Shown here piece by piece: positions 54,425 to 64,000 of a stretch of 64,000 nt of DNA; positions within the stretch are counted from its first letter, which is position 1; each line of letters opens with the position of its first letter. The translations under genes and the position numbers were made by a program. Origin of the DNA: Paracholeplasma manati (GTDB lineage Bacteria > Bacillota_I > Bacilli_A > Acholeplasmatales > UBA5453); NCBI RefSeq assembly GCF_025742995.1, contig NZ_JAOVQM010000007.1, positions 17,663-81,662 on the forward strand. The letters are read 5' to 3'. The notes beneath the pieces are model-generated. The model worked only from the letters and a program-made list of their open reading frames with translations. It ran no database searches and was not told the DNA's origin.

Positions 54425-56752
54425 TTGAAAAAACCCGAATTACTCGCCCCTGCTGGGACGAAAGAAGCTTTTATTGGTGCCATCAATGCTGGCGCGAATG
54501 CGATATTTATGGCAGGTCATCGCTTTGGTGCCCGTGCATTCGCTGAAAACTTCAATCAAGACGATTTAAAACAAGCCATCGAATACGCTCATTTACGTGG
54601 GGTATCCGTTTTTATTGTTGTCAATACGCTTACCTTTGATGACGAAGTTGAAGACCTCCTCAGTTATACCGATGAATTGGTCAAAGCTCACGTCGACGCA
54701 TTGATTGTTCAAGATATTGGGATGATATCGATATTCGCTCAAAGATACCCAAATACAGCCATTCACGCATCAACTCAAGTCAATGCGCACAATATTCATC
54801 ATGTCAAATTCTTAAAAGAACTTGGAGTTAAACGCGTCATTTTAGCACGTGAGACCAGTTTAGACGTCATCAAAGAAATCAAGCGTACAGTGGATATCGA
54901 ATTAGAAGTTTTTATCCATGGTGCGCTTTGTGTGTCTTTTTCTGGCAACTGCCTGATTTCATCCATTTTAAACAAACGTTCAGGGAATCGTGGCGAGTGT
55001 GCGTACAATTGCCGATTACCTTATAAATTAATCAAAGATAAAACCGTGATTGGTGAAGAATCCTATTTGATGAGTGCGAAAGATTTGATGACGCTTGAAT
55101 ACATCGATGAACTCATTGAAGCTGGGATAGATTCTTTCAAAATTGAAGGCAGAATGCGTAAAAAAGAATATGTCACGCAAACCACGATGGCCTATCGTCT
55201 AGCCATCGATGCCTATTATGAAGGGAAAAACATTCAACTAGATAGTCAAATTGACAAACTAAAACGTGTCTTTAACCGTGATTACACCAAAGGCTATATG
55301 TTAAAAGAAATCCCTAAGGACCTCAACAATGACTTTAGACCCAACCATATGGGCGTCCCTATTGGTAAAGTCATCGCTTATGAAAAAAACCTCGCATTGG
55401 TTCAACTCAGTGAGGGCCTAAAAAATGGCGATGGGTTTAGAATTGTGGGTAAACACGACTATGGCAACATGGTTACTTACATGAAACGTAAAAACAACAC
55501 GATCATCAAAGAAGCTTTTAAAGGGGAAACCATCTATTTAGAAGTCAAAGAACAAGTCTATCCAGACTCTATTTTATACAAAACCTTGGATTCGGATTTA
55601 GAAAAGGATTTGGTCATGTATCAATCATCTGCTTTCAAACTCATTCCAATCACAGGGATGGTCACAGCATATATCGATAAACCATTGACGTTAAGCCTCA
55701 GCGATGGTGACCATCAGGTATCCGTTTCTTCACAAAACAACCTTGAGTACGCGATGAACCAACCAGCCACAGAGGCTTCTATTGCCCAAAATATCTCAAA
55801 ATTGGGTGGTACCCCATTTTATTTTGATACGTTAACTGTATACACCGATGGGGCGTGTTTTATCCCAGTAAAAGAACTCAATGAACTCAGACGACTCGCG
55901 GTTGAATCTTTGATTGCACAAAGGATAGAACGAAAAGAAGCCTTCATTCAACCTTATTCTATACAAAATGGATTTAACTACGTAGAAACAGTTAAGTTGG
56001 TTGCGAGAGTCCATACCCTAGATCAATTAAATGTAGCGTATAAACTAGGATTGGATGAAATCTACTTTGAAGATATCATCGATGTGAATCCAAAAGACTA
56101 TCCAAATACCGTTGTGAGACCGGTGACCAAACGAATCATCGAAGACATCGATGGATTTGATATCACAGGTCCTACCATGGTCTCTGAACTTGGTGGTATA
56201 TATCAAAACCAAAAACGATACCCATTGGTGACCGATGAATTTATCAACATCACCAACATTTATACGGCAGCTCTCATTTCGACTTACAATGTCGAACGTA
56301 TCGCCTTATCATCAGAGTTGGATTTAGACCATGTATTGCGTTTCTCAAAACGCTATTTTAATCGATTTGGTGCCTATCCAAACCTTGAAATGGTGGTTTA
56401 TGGACACAAAGATTTGATGATTTCCAAATACTGTCCGGTTGCGAAAACGTTTGGCTATAAACCCAACTGTCGTTTGTGTTTCAAAGACCAATATTACCTT
56501 CAAGACCACATCGGTAAATATGCATTGCTCAATGATGGACATTGTAATATGCGCGTCATGGACCCAAAACCATTGTTGTTGATTGATTATTTAGAAACAT
56601 TGAAAGCAGCGAATATCACGACTTTTAGAATGGATTTCACCACAGAAACAGAAAAGGAAATGAAAGCCATTGTATATGCCTTCAAATCAGCACTGGCACA
56701 AAAACCGTATAAATTGGATTTACCGCGCTTTAGAACAGGTCATTTTGAGTGA
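54425..56752 (+). CDS. U32 family peptidase-like protein (tRNA/rRNA hydroxylation type) with DUF3656
   Basis: A 775-residue protein. The U32 core (about 1-330) starts with KKPELLAPAGT and holds HGALCVSFSGNCLIS and GNRGECAYNCRLPY, whose cysteines resemble the iron-sulfur ligands of RlhA/TrhP, enzymes that hydroxylate cytidine or uridine in RNA. The second half matches the long DUF3656-containing form and ends with a further Cys cluster (KYCPVAKTFGYKPNCRLCF). The start is TTG at 54425, supported by GAGGGA upstream and the family's usual start; ATG at 54413 is the alternative. TATAAT at 54392-54397 is the likely -10. Peptidase activity is doubtful for this family. Confidence 0.85.
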   Translation: MKKPELLAPAGTKEAFIGAINAGANAIFMAGHRFGARAFAENFNQDDLKQAIEYAHLRGVSVFIVVNTLTFDDEVEDLLSYTDELVKAHVDALIVQDIGMISIFAQRYPNTAIHASTQVNAHNIHHVKFLKELGVKRVILARETSLDVIKEIKRTVDIELEVFIHGALCVSFSGNCLISSILNKRSGNRGECAYNCRLPYKLIKDKTVIGEESYLMSAKDLMTLEYIDELIEAGIDSFKIEGRMRKKEYVTQTTMAYRLAIDAYYEGKNIQLDSQIDKLKRVFNRDYTKGYMLKEIPKDLNNDFRPNHMGVPIGKVIAYEKNLALVQLSEGLKNGDGFRIVGKHDYGNMVTYMKRKNNTIIKEAFKGETIYLEVKEQVYPDSILYKTLDSDLEKDLVMYQSSAFKLIPITGMVTAYIDKPLTLSLSDGDHQVSVSSQNNLEYAMNQPATEASIAQNISKLGGTPFYFDTLTVYTDGACFIPVKELNELRRLAVESLIAQRIERKEAFIQPYSIQNGFNYVETVKLVARVHTLDQLNVAYKLGLDEIYFEDIIDVNPKDYPNTVVRPVTKRIIEDIDGFDITGPTMVSELGGIYQNQKRYPLVTDEFINITNIYTAALISTYNVERIALSSELDLDHVLRFSKRYFNRFGAYPNLEMVVYGHKDLMISKYCPVAKTFGYKPNCRLCFKDQYYLQDHIGKYALLNDGHCNMRVMDPKPLLLIDYLETLKAANITTFRMDFTTETEKEMKAIVYAFKSALAQKPYKLDLPRFRTGHFE

Positions 56753-56806
56753 GTATCTGATATAATAAACAGCTTTGATAAGAGAAGCACTGCTTATCGA
56801 TTTTGT

Positions 56807-56835
56807 TTGTGATGTTGGATTGAATTTGATATACT
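56807..56835 (+). promoter_or_regulatory. Promoter of the ATP synthase operon
   Basis: TTGTGA (56807-56812), 17 bases, TATACT (56830-56835), 64 bases before the first operon gene. Confidence 0.65.
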
Positions 56836-56862
56836 AGTTATTGTAAGATTTTTCAAAGTACG

Positions 56863-56887
56863 GGGCTTTTTATTATAAATAAAGCCT
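56863..56887 (+). promoter_or_regulatory. Leader hairpin of the ATP synthase operon
   Basis: GGCTTT (56864-56869) and AAAGCC (56881-56886), extended by TTATT/AATAA with a bulge, between promoter and the GAGGT ribosome site. It may adjust translation or stability of the operon RNA. Confidence 0.45.
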
Positions 56888-56898
56888 ACTGAGGTTAT

Positions 56899-57153
56899 AT
56901 GGAACCCAATAAAGATAAAAAAAGAAAATCATTGGTCGAAATCTATCGTGAGTATAATTTGGTCATCGCGTTCTTTTACGAGTTGGTGTTTGTCCTCCTC
57001 GGATTGATTATCTTAGGGCTCATTTTGGATGAGTATCTAAAGACAAAGGTTTTATTCACCATACTATTTACGTTGTTTGGGATTTATTCATCCATTTCAA
57101 ATCTATACAAACGAATGACCAAAAAAGAGGATAAAGATGTCAGCAAGAAATGA
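56899..57153 (+). CDS. atpZ: AtpZ/AtpI-type ATP synthase accessory membrane protein
   Basis: An 84-residue protein with two membrane segments (about 22-42 and 48-66) and charged ends. First gene of the ATP synthase operon. Size, two-helix layout and place ahead of a second small membrane protein and subunit a fit AtpZ (ATPase gene 1 protein), thought to help c-ring assembly and possibly divalent cation transport. It overlaps the next gene by 17 bases. Confidence 0.75.
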   Translation: MEPNKDKKRKSLVEIYREYNLVIAFFYELVFVLLGLIILGLILDEYLKTKVLFTILFTLFGIYSSISNLYKRMTKKEDKDVSKK

Positions 57154-57511
57154 ATTCACACAAAACTTTAAATATACCATTTTGCTGATTGCCGTATCGA
57201 GCATCGCTGCCTATTTCATTTTTGGTAAAGCCGTCACCATTAGCATCATTTTGGGTGGTGCAACCATGTTGTGGGGCATGAGTCTATTGGCCAAAAACCA
57301 CCGTAAAATGACCAAAGATAACCCAAGGGTTTCAGGCAGAATGATTGGTCTGATTTTAAGATATACCTTATACGTCATCGTTCTAGGCTTGTCCTATTAT
57401 ATGGAAACACTGAACATTTATGGTACATTTTTTGGTTTGTTGACCTTTAAAATTGCATTATATAGCCAAGCCATTTGGCAAACCATTCGAGGGGGAAATC
57501 ATCATGAATGA
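57137..57511 (+). CDS. atpI: ATP synthase subunit I
   Basis: A 124-residue protein with four hydrophobic segments (about 12-30, 32-50, 72-90 and 92-112), typical of AtpI (subunit I), which assists c-ring assembly, notably in Na+-type ATP synthases. It sits between atpZ (17-base overlap) and atpB (8-base overlap), so translation is coupled on both sides. Sequence conservation in this family is low, so the call relies mainly on position. Confidence 0.75.
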   Translation: MSARNEFTQNFKYTILLIAVSSIAAYFIFGKAVTISIILGGATMLWGMSLLAKNHRKMTKDNPRVSGRMIGLILRYTLYVIVLGLSYYMETLNIYGTFFGLLTFKIALYSQAIWQTIRGGNHHE

Positions 57512-58178
57512 TTTTTTCAAAGCTTTCTATGATTTTTACTACAACCTATCATCGGCACTTAAAGCCAGCATCATCGTATTCATTGTTTTAATCATTATGA
57601 CTACCGTGGTGGGTTTGCGTGTTAAAAAGTTGGACTACCGTAAAACACCCAAAGGTTTTACATTCATTATGATTATGTTGGTGGATATGATCAACAAAAT
57701 GCTCGTACCGATTTTTCCAAAATACCACAAGACATTTCAACCGTTATTATTGACCATGTTCATGTATTTGGTGTTCGCGAACTGGGCAAGTTTAGTCGGA
57801 CTTACGGCACCATTATCGAACCTGAATATTGCGTTATCGATGAGCATCATCGTCTTCGCAACCATTCAAGGTTCAGCGTTGGTTATCAAACGACCTGTCG
57901 CGAGAATGAAAGCATTGTTGTCACCAAACCCGGTATTCTTACCACTCAACTTAATCGGTGAATTCTCAACCCCATTTTCCATGGGTATGCGTCTATTTGG
58001 GAATTTGATGTCAGGGTCTATTTTAGCTATCTTGATTTACCATTTTACATCTTATGTAGGGATCTTCATTGGGGCGTTCTTATTACACCCAGTGTTTGAT
58101 ATATTTGTAGGTGCGATTCAAGCCTACGTGTATTTAAGTTTATTTTCAATATTCCTAGCGATTGCTGTGGAAGATTAA
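57504..58178 (+). CDS. atpB: ATP synthase subunit a
   Basis: A 224-residue membrane subunit with about five helices. The essential Arg lies in SMGMRLFGNLMSG, facing the c-ring, and the last helix has FVGAIQAYVYLSLFSIFL with the Gln/Tyr pattern of the ion channel. The ATG at 57504 has GAGGGGG upstream; a longer in-frame reading overlaps atpI and lacks a site. It forms the ion path together with the c-ring. Confidence 0.94.
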   Translation: MNDFFKAFYDFYYNLSSALKASIIVFIVLIIMTTVVGLRVKKLDYRKTPKGFTFIMIMLVDMINKMLVPIFPKYHKTFQPLLLTMFMYLVFANWASLVGLTAPLSNLNIALSMSIIVFATIQGSALVIKRPVARMKALLSPNPVFLPLNLIGEFSTPFSMGMRLFGNLMSGSILAILIYHFTSYVGIFIGAFLLHPVFDIFVGAIQAYVYLSLFSIFLAIAVED

Positions 58179-58445
<267 letters not shown>

Positions 58446-58470
58446 TCATCGTTAAAGGGGGTAAGCGTTT

Positions 58471-59004
58471 ATGCTTGCTGATACACTAAAAAACTTTGTT
58501 GAAGAGTCGCTTGGTTTGTTACTGGGCGTGGGTCTCGAAGAAATTTTGATTCAACTGGGCGGAACGATTGTTCTGTTTTTAGTGATTCGTAAATTCTTCT
58601 GGAAGAACCTGACCGAATTCATGGAAAAGCGTAGAGCTTACATGGATGAAGAACTTTTCAAAGCAGAAGCGCTTAAAGTAGAAGCTGCTCAGATCAAAGC
58701 CAATGCCGATGAAACGTATTCGACCTTACGCAACTCAGTCTCTAAGACATTAGAAGATGCGAGAGTCAGAGCACAAAAAGAAGAATCAGAAATCATCGCG
58801 AAAGCGAAAGCTGAAGCACAGCGTCTTAAACTAGAAGCTGAGAAAGAAGTTGAACTTGAGGTTCAAAAAGCCCAAGATCAAATGAAGAAAGAAATTGTAA
58901 CGGTAGCGACAGTTTTGGCTGAGAAAATCATTCAAAAAGAAGTCGATGCCAAAAAGTATGAACAATGGGTGGATGAAGCAACCAATGAGGTTAAACGCTC
59001 ATGA
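58471..59004 (+). CDS. atpF: ATP synthase subunit b
   Basis: A 177-residue stator subunit: one N-terminal membrane helix (about 25-43) followed by a long charged coiled coil and a C-terminal delta-binding end. About 20 extra residues precede the membrane helix. AAAGGGGG precedes the ATG. It overlaps atpH by four bases. In some Mollicutes subunit b is a lipoprotein; this one has no lipobox. Confidence 0.93.
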   Translation: MLADTLKNFVEESLGLLLGVGLEEILIQLGGTIVLFLVIRKFFWKNLTEFMEKRRAYMDEELFKAEALKVEAAQIKANADETYSTLRNSVSKTLEDARVRAQKEESEIIAKAKAEAQRLKLEAEKEVELEVQKAQDQMKKEIVTVATVLAEKIIQKEVDAKKYEQWVDEATNEVKRS

Positions 59005-59516
59005 GTAGTTTAAGCTACCAATATGCTGAGGCACTCTACGCCCTCGCGGTAGAACAAAAACAAACCGACGCCATGGTCAGTGAACTGAAACAATTCATCT
59101 CACAATACCATGGACAACTCGAATCGTTGTTAAATCACCCCAAAGTATCCACATCGGATAAAAAAAGTCTCATTAGCGGTTTAAATCTAAACCCGTTAAT
59201 GGTCCATTTTTTATACGTTCTGATCGACAATCAGCGATTGATGGAAGTTCATGCCATTTTAAACAGCTATCAAACCTTACTAGACCAACAACATCAGGTG
59301 TTGCGCGCTAAGGTGTATTCCAACAAACCATTATCTAAAACCGAGCTCGAAGGGATCAAAGTTGCATTGCAAACCAAACTCAACAGAACAGCCCATTTAG
59401 AAAATGTCATCGATCCAACCATTGTGGGTGGCATCAAAATTGCTTATGAAGGCAATGTTGTCGACCATACCATCAATCAATTTATTGCTTCTTTAAGCGA
59501 AACCTTAAAGGCATAG
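59001..59516 (+). CDS. atpH: ATP synthase subunit delta
   Basis: A 171-residue soluble stator protein. It starts with [13 protein letters not shown], the usual N-terminal helix, and ends with [21 protein letters not shown], the conserved C-terminal pattern. The start overlaps the atpF stop (ATGA). It links F1 to subunit b. Confidence 0.94.
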   Translation: MSSLSYQYAEALYALAVEQKQTDAMVSELKQFISQYHGQLESLLNHPKVSTSDKKSLISGLNLNPLMVHFLYVLIDNQRLMEVHAILNSYQTLLDQQHQVLRAKVYSNKPLSKTELEGIKVALQTKLNRTAHLENVIDPTIVGGIKIAYEGNVVDHTINQFIASLSETLKA

Positions 59517-59529
59517 AGAAGGTGAATAT

Positions 59530-61038
59530 ATGAGTAAAATTAATCCAGTTGAAATCAGTTCTTTGATCATTGAGCAAATTAAGAAGTATCAAAATGAAAT
59601 TAAAACCGATAATGTCGGTACTGTCATCAGTGTAGGGGATGGGATTGCATTGGTTCATGGCCTTGATCAGGCTATGAGTGGTGAACTATTAGAATTCCCA
59701 CATGGTGTCTTTGGTCAAGTATTAAACCTTGAAAAAGACTACGTTGGGGTCATCCTACTCGATGAATCTACCCAAATTAAAGAAGGCGATTCAGTCAAAA
59801 CCACTGGACGCATTCTGGAAGTACCTGTCGGTGAAGCCCTCATCGGTAGGGTTGTCAATCCACTGGGGAAACCCATCGATGGTATGGGCAAAATCCAAAC
59901 CGATAAGTTCCGTACAATCGAACGTAAAGCTACAGGCGTTATGGCCCGTAAAGGGGTTCATCAACCGCTACAAACCGGGATTAAAGTCCTCGATGCGTTG
60001 GTACCGATTGGGCGTGGACAAAGAGAACTCATCATCGGTGACCGCCAAACTGGTAAAACCACATTAGCGATTGACACCATCATTAACCAAAAAGGTAAAG
60101 GCGTCATTTGTATCTATGTTGCGATTGGTCAAAAAGAATCGACTGTAGCCGGTGTATACGAAACCTTGAAATCCCATGGTGCGATGGATTATGCCATCAT
60201 CGTATCAGCATCCGCATCCGAACCTTCACCACTGTTATACCTCGCACCTTACGCAGGGGTTACGATGGCAGAAGAATTCATGTTTGCCGGTAAAGATGTC
60301 TTGATCGTATATGATGATTTGACCAAGCACGCCACAGCCTACCGCGAATTATCCCTACTACTCAGAAGACCACCAGGTCGTGAAGCCTTTCCAGGGGATG
60401 TTTTCTATCTACACAGTAGACTATTAGAAAGAGCCGCTAAGCTCAATGACGCTTTGGGTGGTGGTTCCATCACTGCTTTACCAATCATTGAAACCCAAGC
60501 AGGCGATATTTCTGCGTATATCCCAACCAACGTCATCAGTATTACCGACGGACAAATCTTCTTACAATCCGATTTGTTCCACAGTGGCGTTAGACCTGCG
60601 ATCAACGCTGGTTTATCGGTCTCTCGTGTCGGTGGTGCTGCACAAACCAAAGCGATTAAAAAAGTCTCAGGTACATTACGTCTTGACCTCGCATCTTTCA
60701 GAGAACTCGAAGCCTTTACCCAATTCGGTAGTGACTTAGATGAAGCGACCAAAGCGCGCTTGGAACGTGGTAAACGTACCGTTGAAATCTTGAAACAAGG
60801 TTTACATGATACCATGGCAGTTGAATACCAAGTCATTTCGATTTTCGCATTGACCCAAGGATTCTTAGATAGCATCAAATTATCAGAAATTAGACGATTT
60901 GAAAAAACATTACATAGTTTCTTTAATACGGATAAAGAAGCCAACCACCTTTTAGAAGAACTTAGAAAAACGGCTGTATTGCCTGATGTCAATCAATTGA
61001 AATCAGCCATCACACGTTTTAAATTAACGTTCGTATAG
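59530..61038 (+). CDS. atpA: ATP synthase subunit alpha
   Basis: A 502-residue F1 subunit of full length. It has P-loop GDRQTGKTT, the adenine-site region [18 protein letters not shown], and the arginine finger in [18 protein letters not shown] precedes the ATG. Three copies alternate with beta in the F1 head. Confidence 0.97.
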   Translation: MSKINPVEISSLIIEQIKKYQNEIKTDNVGTVISVGDGIALVHGLDQAMSGELLEFPHGVFGQVLNLEKDYVGVILLDESTQIKEGDSVKTTGRILEVPVGEALIGRVVNPLGKPIDGMGKIQTDKFRTIERKATGVMARKGVHQPLQTGIKVLDALVPIGRGQRELIIGDRQTGKTTLAIDTIINQKGKGVICIYVAIGQKESTVAGVYETLKSHGAMDYAIIVSASASEPSPLLYLAPYAGVTMAEEFMFAGKDVLIVYDDLTKHATAYRELSLLLRRPPGREAFPGDVFYLHSRLLERAAKLNDALGGGSITALPIIETQAGDISAYIPTNVISITDGQIFLQSDLFHSGVRPAINAGLSVSRVGGAAQTKAIKKVSGTLRLDLASFRELEAFTQFGSDLDEATKARLERGKRTVEILKQGLHDTMAVEYQVISIFALTQGFLDSIKLSEIRRFEKTLHSFFNTDKEANHLLEELRKTAVLPDVNQLKSAITRFKLTFV

Positions 61039-61047
61039 GATAGCCCT

Positions 61048-61908
61048 ATGGCTTCGATGAGAGATATTAAGGCGCGTATCGTCGCGACCAAAAAGACAGC
61101 TCAAATCACGAATGCAATGTATATGGTCTCCGCATCCAAACTTAAAAAAGCGGAAAGAGCAATGGTGTCATATCGCCCAATGGTGAAAAGACTCAATCAC
61201 ATCATTCAAGGCGTATTGACCGATCAAGAGTTATCCCATGTTTTATTAGAAACGAGACCCGTTAAAAAGACATGTTATATCTTAATCAGTTCTGACCGTG
61301 GGCTAGCTGGACCATTCAATGCAAACCTATTCCGTAAGTTTCAATCACACATCAAAGAATCTGAAATCAATCCTGAAACAGTGATGGTCGCAGCCATTGG
61401 TCAAAAAGCGTATTCGTTCGCAAAGCGTAACCAATACCAATTGATCAATGATCGTCCAATTCATGTACGTGACGATATTCAATTCATTGACTTTAAAGAA
61501 ATCACACAAAAGTTCATCGACTTATTCTTAAATGAGACTGTAGATGAAATCGTGGTCTTCTATAGCCACTTTATCAATACGCTCTATCAAAACGTAGAAG
61601 CTAAGAAACTCCTACCAATCACACTAGAACCGACCGATGAACTACAAAAAATCCGCTACGATTATGAACCCAATCAAGGTGAAATCATCAACCATCTATT
61701 ACCGATGTATGTTGAAAACACCCTATATGGATTCATTCTCGAAGCCAAAGCTGGCGAACATGCGTCACGCATGACCGCCATGCGTTCTGCAACCGATAAT
61801 GCGAAAGACGTCATTAAAAAGTTAGAGTTACACTATAACCGTGCACGTCAAGCCGCAATTACCATTGAACTAACCGATATCATTGGCGGCGCCAATGCGG
61901 TTAAGTAA
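61048..61908 (+). CDS. atpG: ATP synthase subunit gamma
   Basis: A 286-residue rotor subunit. The N-terminus MASMRDIKARIVATKKTAQI and the C-terminal helix YNRARQAAITIELTDIIGGA are the conserved coiled-coil ends that turn within the alpha/beta hexamer. SSDRGLAGPFNANL is the conserved middle motif. It starts nine bases after atpA. Confidence 0.96.
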   Translation: MASMRDIKARIVATKKTAQITNAMYMVSASKLKKAERAMVSYRPMVKRLNHIIQGVLTDQELSHVLLETRPVKKTCYILISSDRGLAGPFNANLFRKFQSHIKESEINPETVMVAAIGQKAYSFAKRNQYQLINDRPIHVRDDIQFIDFKEITQKFIDLFLNETVDEIVVFYSHFINTLYQNVEAKKLLPITLEPTDELQKIRYDYEPNQGEIINHLLPMYVENTLYGFILEAKAGEHASRMTAMRSATDNAKDVIKKLELHYNRARQAAITIELTDIIGGANAVK

Positions 61909-63327
<1,419 letters not shown>

Positions 63328-63335
63328 GTGAACCC

Positions 63336-63728
63336 ATGCAAATCATCGTGGTTACACCTGCCGGCAAACTATACGACGAACAAGTCGAATATGTTGTGGT
63401 TGCTTCTCAACTCACAGGTCAATTCGCATTGATGAAAAACCATACACCCATCATTTCATCGATTGACCGGGGCTACATCAAGATGGTCAAAGAAGACCAA
63501 AATTTGGTTACCGTCATCTTAAATGGTGTCGTTGAATTTTCCAACAATATCGTCAATGTGATTGCTCAAGAAGCGCACATTGGTTATACCGAACAATCCG
63601 CGATGGAACACTTACTCACCGTTCGTAAGGAACGTTTAGATGAGAATAAACGTCGTTCGATTGATTTTGGTAAAGCGGAAAAAGAATTGGTTGAAAATAT
63701 TCAAAAAGCGAAAGCAAGTAAAGTCTAA
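63336..63728 (+). CDS. atpC: ATP synthase subunit epsilon
   Basis: A 130-residue subunit with an N-terminal beta sandwich (VVVTPAGKLYDEQVEYVVV, GQFALMKNHTPIIS) and a C-terminal helical hairpin of which the last part is lysine-rich. It is the last gene of the operon, followed by a strong terminator. Confidence 0.94.
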   Translation: MQIIVVTPAGKLYDEQVEYVVVASQLTGQFALMKNHTPIISSIDRGYIKMVKEDQNLVTVILNGVVEFSNNIVNVIAQEAHIGYTEQSAMEHLLTVRKERLDENKRRSIDFGKAEKELVENIQKAKASKV

Positions 63729-63733
63729 CTATA

Positions 63734-63757
63734 AAACCACCCTAGGGTGGTTTTTTA
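63734..63757 (+). terminator. Terminator of the ATP synthase operon
   Basis: AAACCACCC and GGGTGGTTT arms around TA, then a T run. Confidence 0.92.
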
Positions 63758-63811
63758 TTATTTATTTTTATTTGAATTTAGGTTATTATAGTCATAGATA
63801 AAAGGAGACTC

Positions 63812-63910
63812 ATGATGGGAATAATACGAATGATGTGGGTATTCAATGCTTTTTATTCAACTGGATATGTCAATTTAACAACACAATCAAGAAGTCCACA
63901 CCCACTTTAG
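63812..63910 (+). CDS. Possible 32-residue peptide gene
   Basis: A short open frame with a good AAAGGAG site (63801-63807) and two adjacent ATG codons (63812 and 63815). TTGAAT (63772-63777), 17 bases, TAGATA (63795-63800) could be a promoter. The peptide begins with a short hydrophobic part (MMGIIRMMWVFNAFY) and ends with a polar tail (QSRSPHPL). The stop lies in the hairpin at 63901-63918. It may be a genuine small peptide or the leftover of an insertion element. No family recognised. Confidence 0.3.
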   Translation: MMGIIRMMWVFNAFYSTGYVNLTTQSRSPHPL

Positions 63911-63918
63911 GTAGTGGG
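63901..63918. repeat. Hairpin resembling an IS200/IS605 right-end or omega RNA stem
   Basis: CCCACT, TTAGGT, AGTGGG: a perfect six-pair stem followed by ATGAATTG. Stems of this kind with a CTTTAG-containing loop stand at the 3' side of many tnpB genes. Confidence 0.35.
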
Positions 63919-63970
63919 ATGAATTGATTTGTTTTCACTCTTTAGTATACAAACACCCATAAATAATGTT

Positions 63971-63976
63971 ATAATA
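63971..63976 (+). promoter_or_regulatory. -10 box of a gene beyond the window
   Basis: TATAAT without a clear -35, close to the right edge; it probably belongs to the next plus-strand gene. Confidence 0.4.
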
Positions 63977-64000
63977 TAGTTGAATAATCACTATACATAA

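Overview
The window looks like part of the chromosome of a Mollicute of the Acholeplasma type (Acholeplasmataceae). DNA is AT-rich. TGA is used as an ordinary stop (for example at 9118-9120, 4651-4653 and 56750-56752) and tryptophan is TGG, so the code is standard, which argues against Mycoplasma and for Acholeplasma-like lineages. There is a complete F1Fo ATP synthase operon, a ClpB without the N-terminal domain, many Cys lipoproteins and no cell-wall gene. Species cannot be fixed from the sequence alone. Shine-Dalgarno sites are mostly AGGAGG, poly-G variants such as AGGGGG, or GGTGAT.

Layout. 1-3500: small accessory genes (CMD/AhpD-like, SGNH hydrolase, small membrane proteins, a zinc-ribbon membrane protein). 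3506-7500: potABCD polyamine importer on the minus strand. 7957-17331: a signalling block with two ECF sigma factors, each followed by a likely membrane anti-sigma partner, CorA, a secreted S8 protease preceded by a lipoprotein that resembles its prodomain, an HD-GYP response regulator and a membrane GGDEF/HD-GYP protein. 17368-21987: a RiPP-like locus (ABC exporter, HPr-kinase-like protein fused to a PqqD domain, S24/S26 peptidase, nucleotidyltransferase, 42-residue precursor-like peptide). 21987-25498: a frameshifted secreted lamin-tail/endonuclease I gene. 25570-33462: lipoprotein, GGDEF/EAL protein, MerR/TipA-like regulator, M29 aminopeptidase, SecB-like protein, split chromate transporter, acetate transporter. 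33720-34991: lone TnpB. 35107-54269: metabolic and envelope genes (GH13 amylase, ClpB with CIRCE, 5'-nucleotidase lipoprotein, two tRNAs, oxidoreductase, thioesterase, flavodoxin, patatin, beta-propeller lipoprotein, rRNA methyltransferase, MFS transporter, GDPD). 54425-63728: U32 peptidase-like RNA-hydroxylation protein and atpZIBEFHAGDC.

How parts fit together. The strongest unannotated signal is a bipartite ECF-type promoter (GGAC, 17 bases, CGTTTTATTA) with identical spacing at three places: before a 79-residue acidic protein (801), before the second ECF sigma gene itself (10890) and, on the minus strand, before a four-helix membrane protein (53440). This suggests a small autoregulated ECF regulon whose main operon exports a protease and a stand-alone prodomain-like lipoprotein. 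The RiPP-like locus resembles tailoring and export parts of paeninodin-type lasso peptide clusters, but has no visible cyclase. The ATP synthase c subunit carries the full Na+-binding signature. Three cyclic-di-GMP type proteins lie within 15 kb. All functional statements are from reading sequence and family knowledge; no database search was run.
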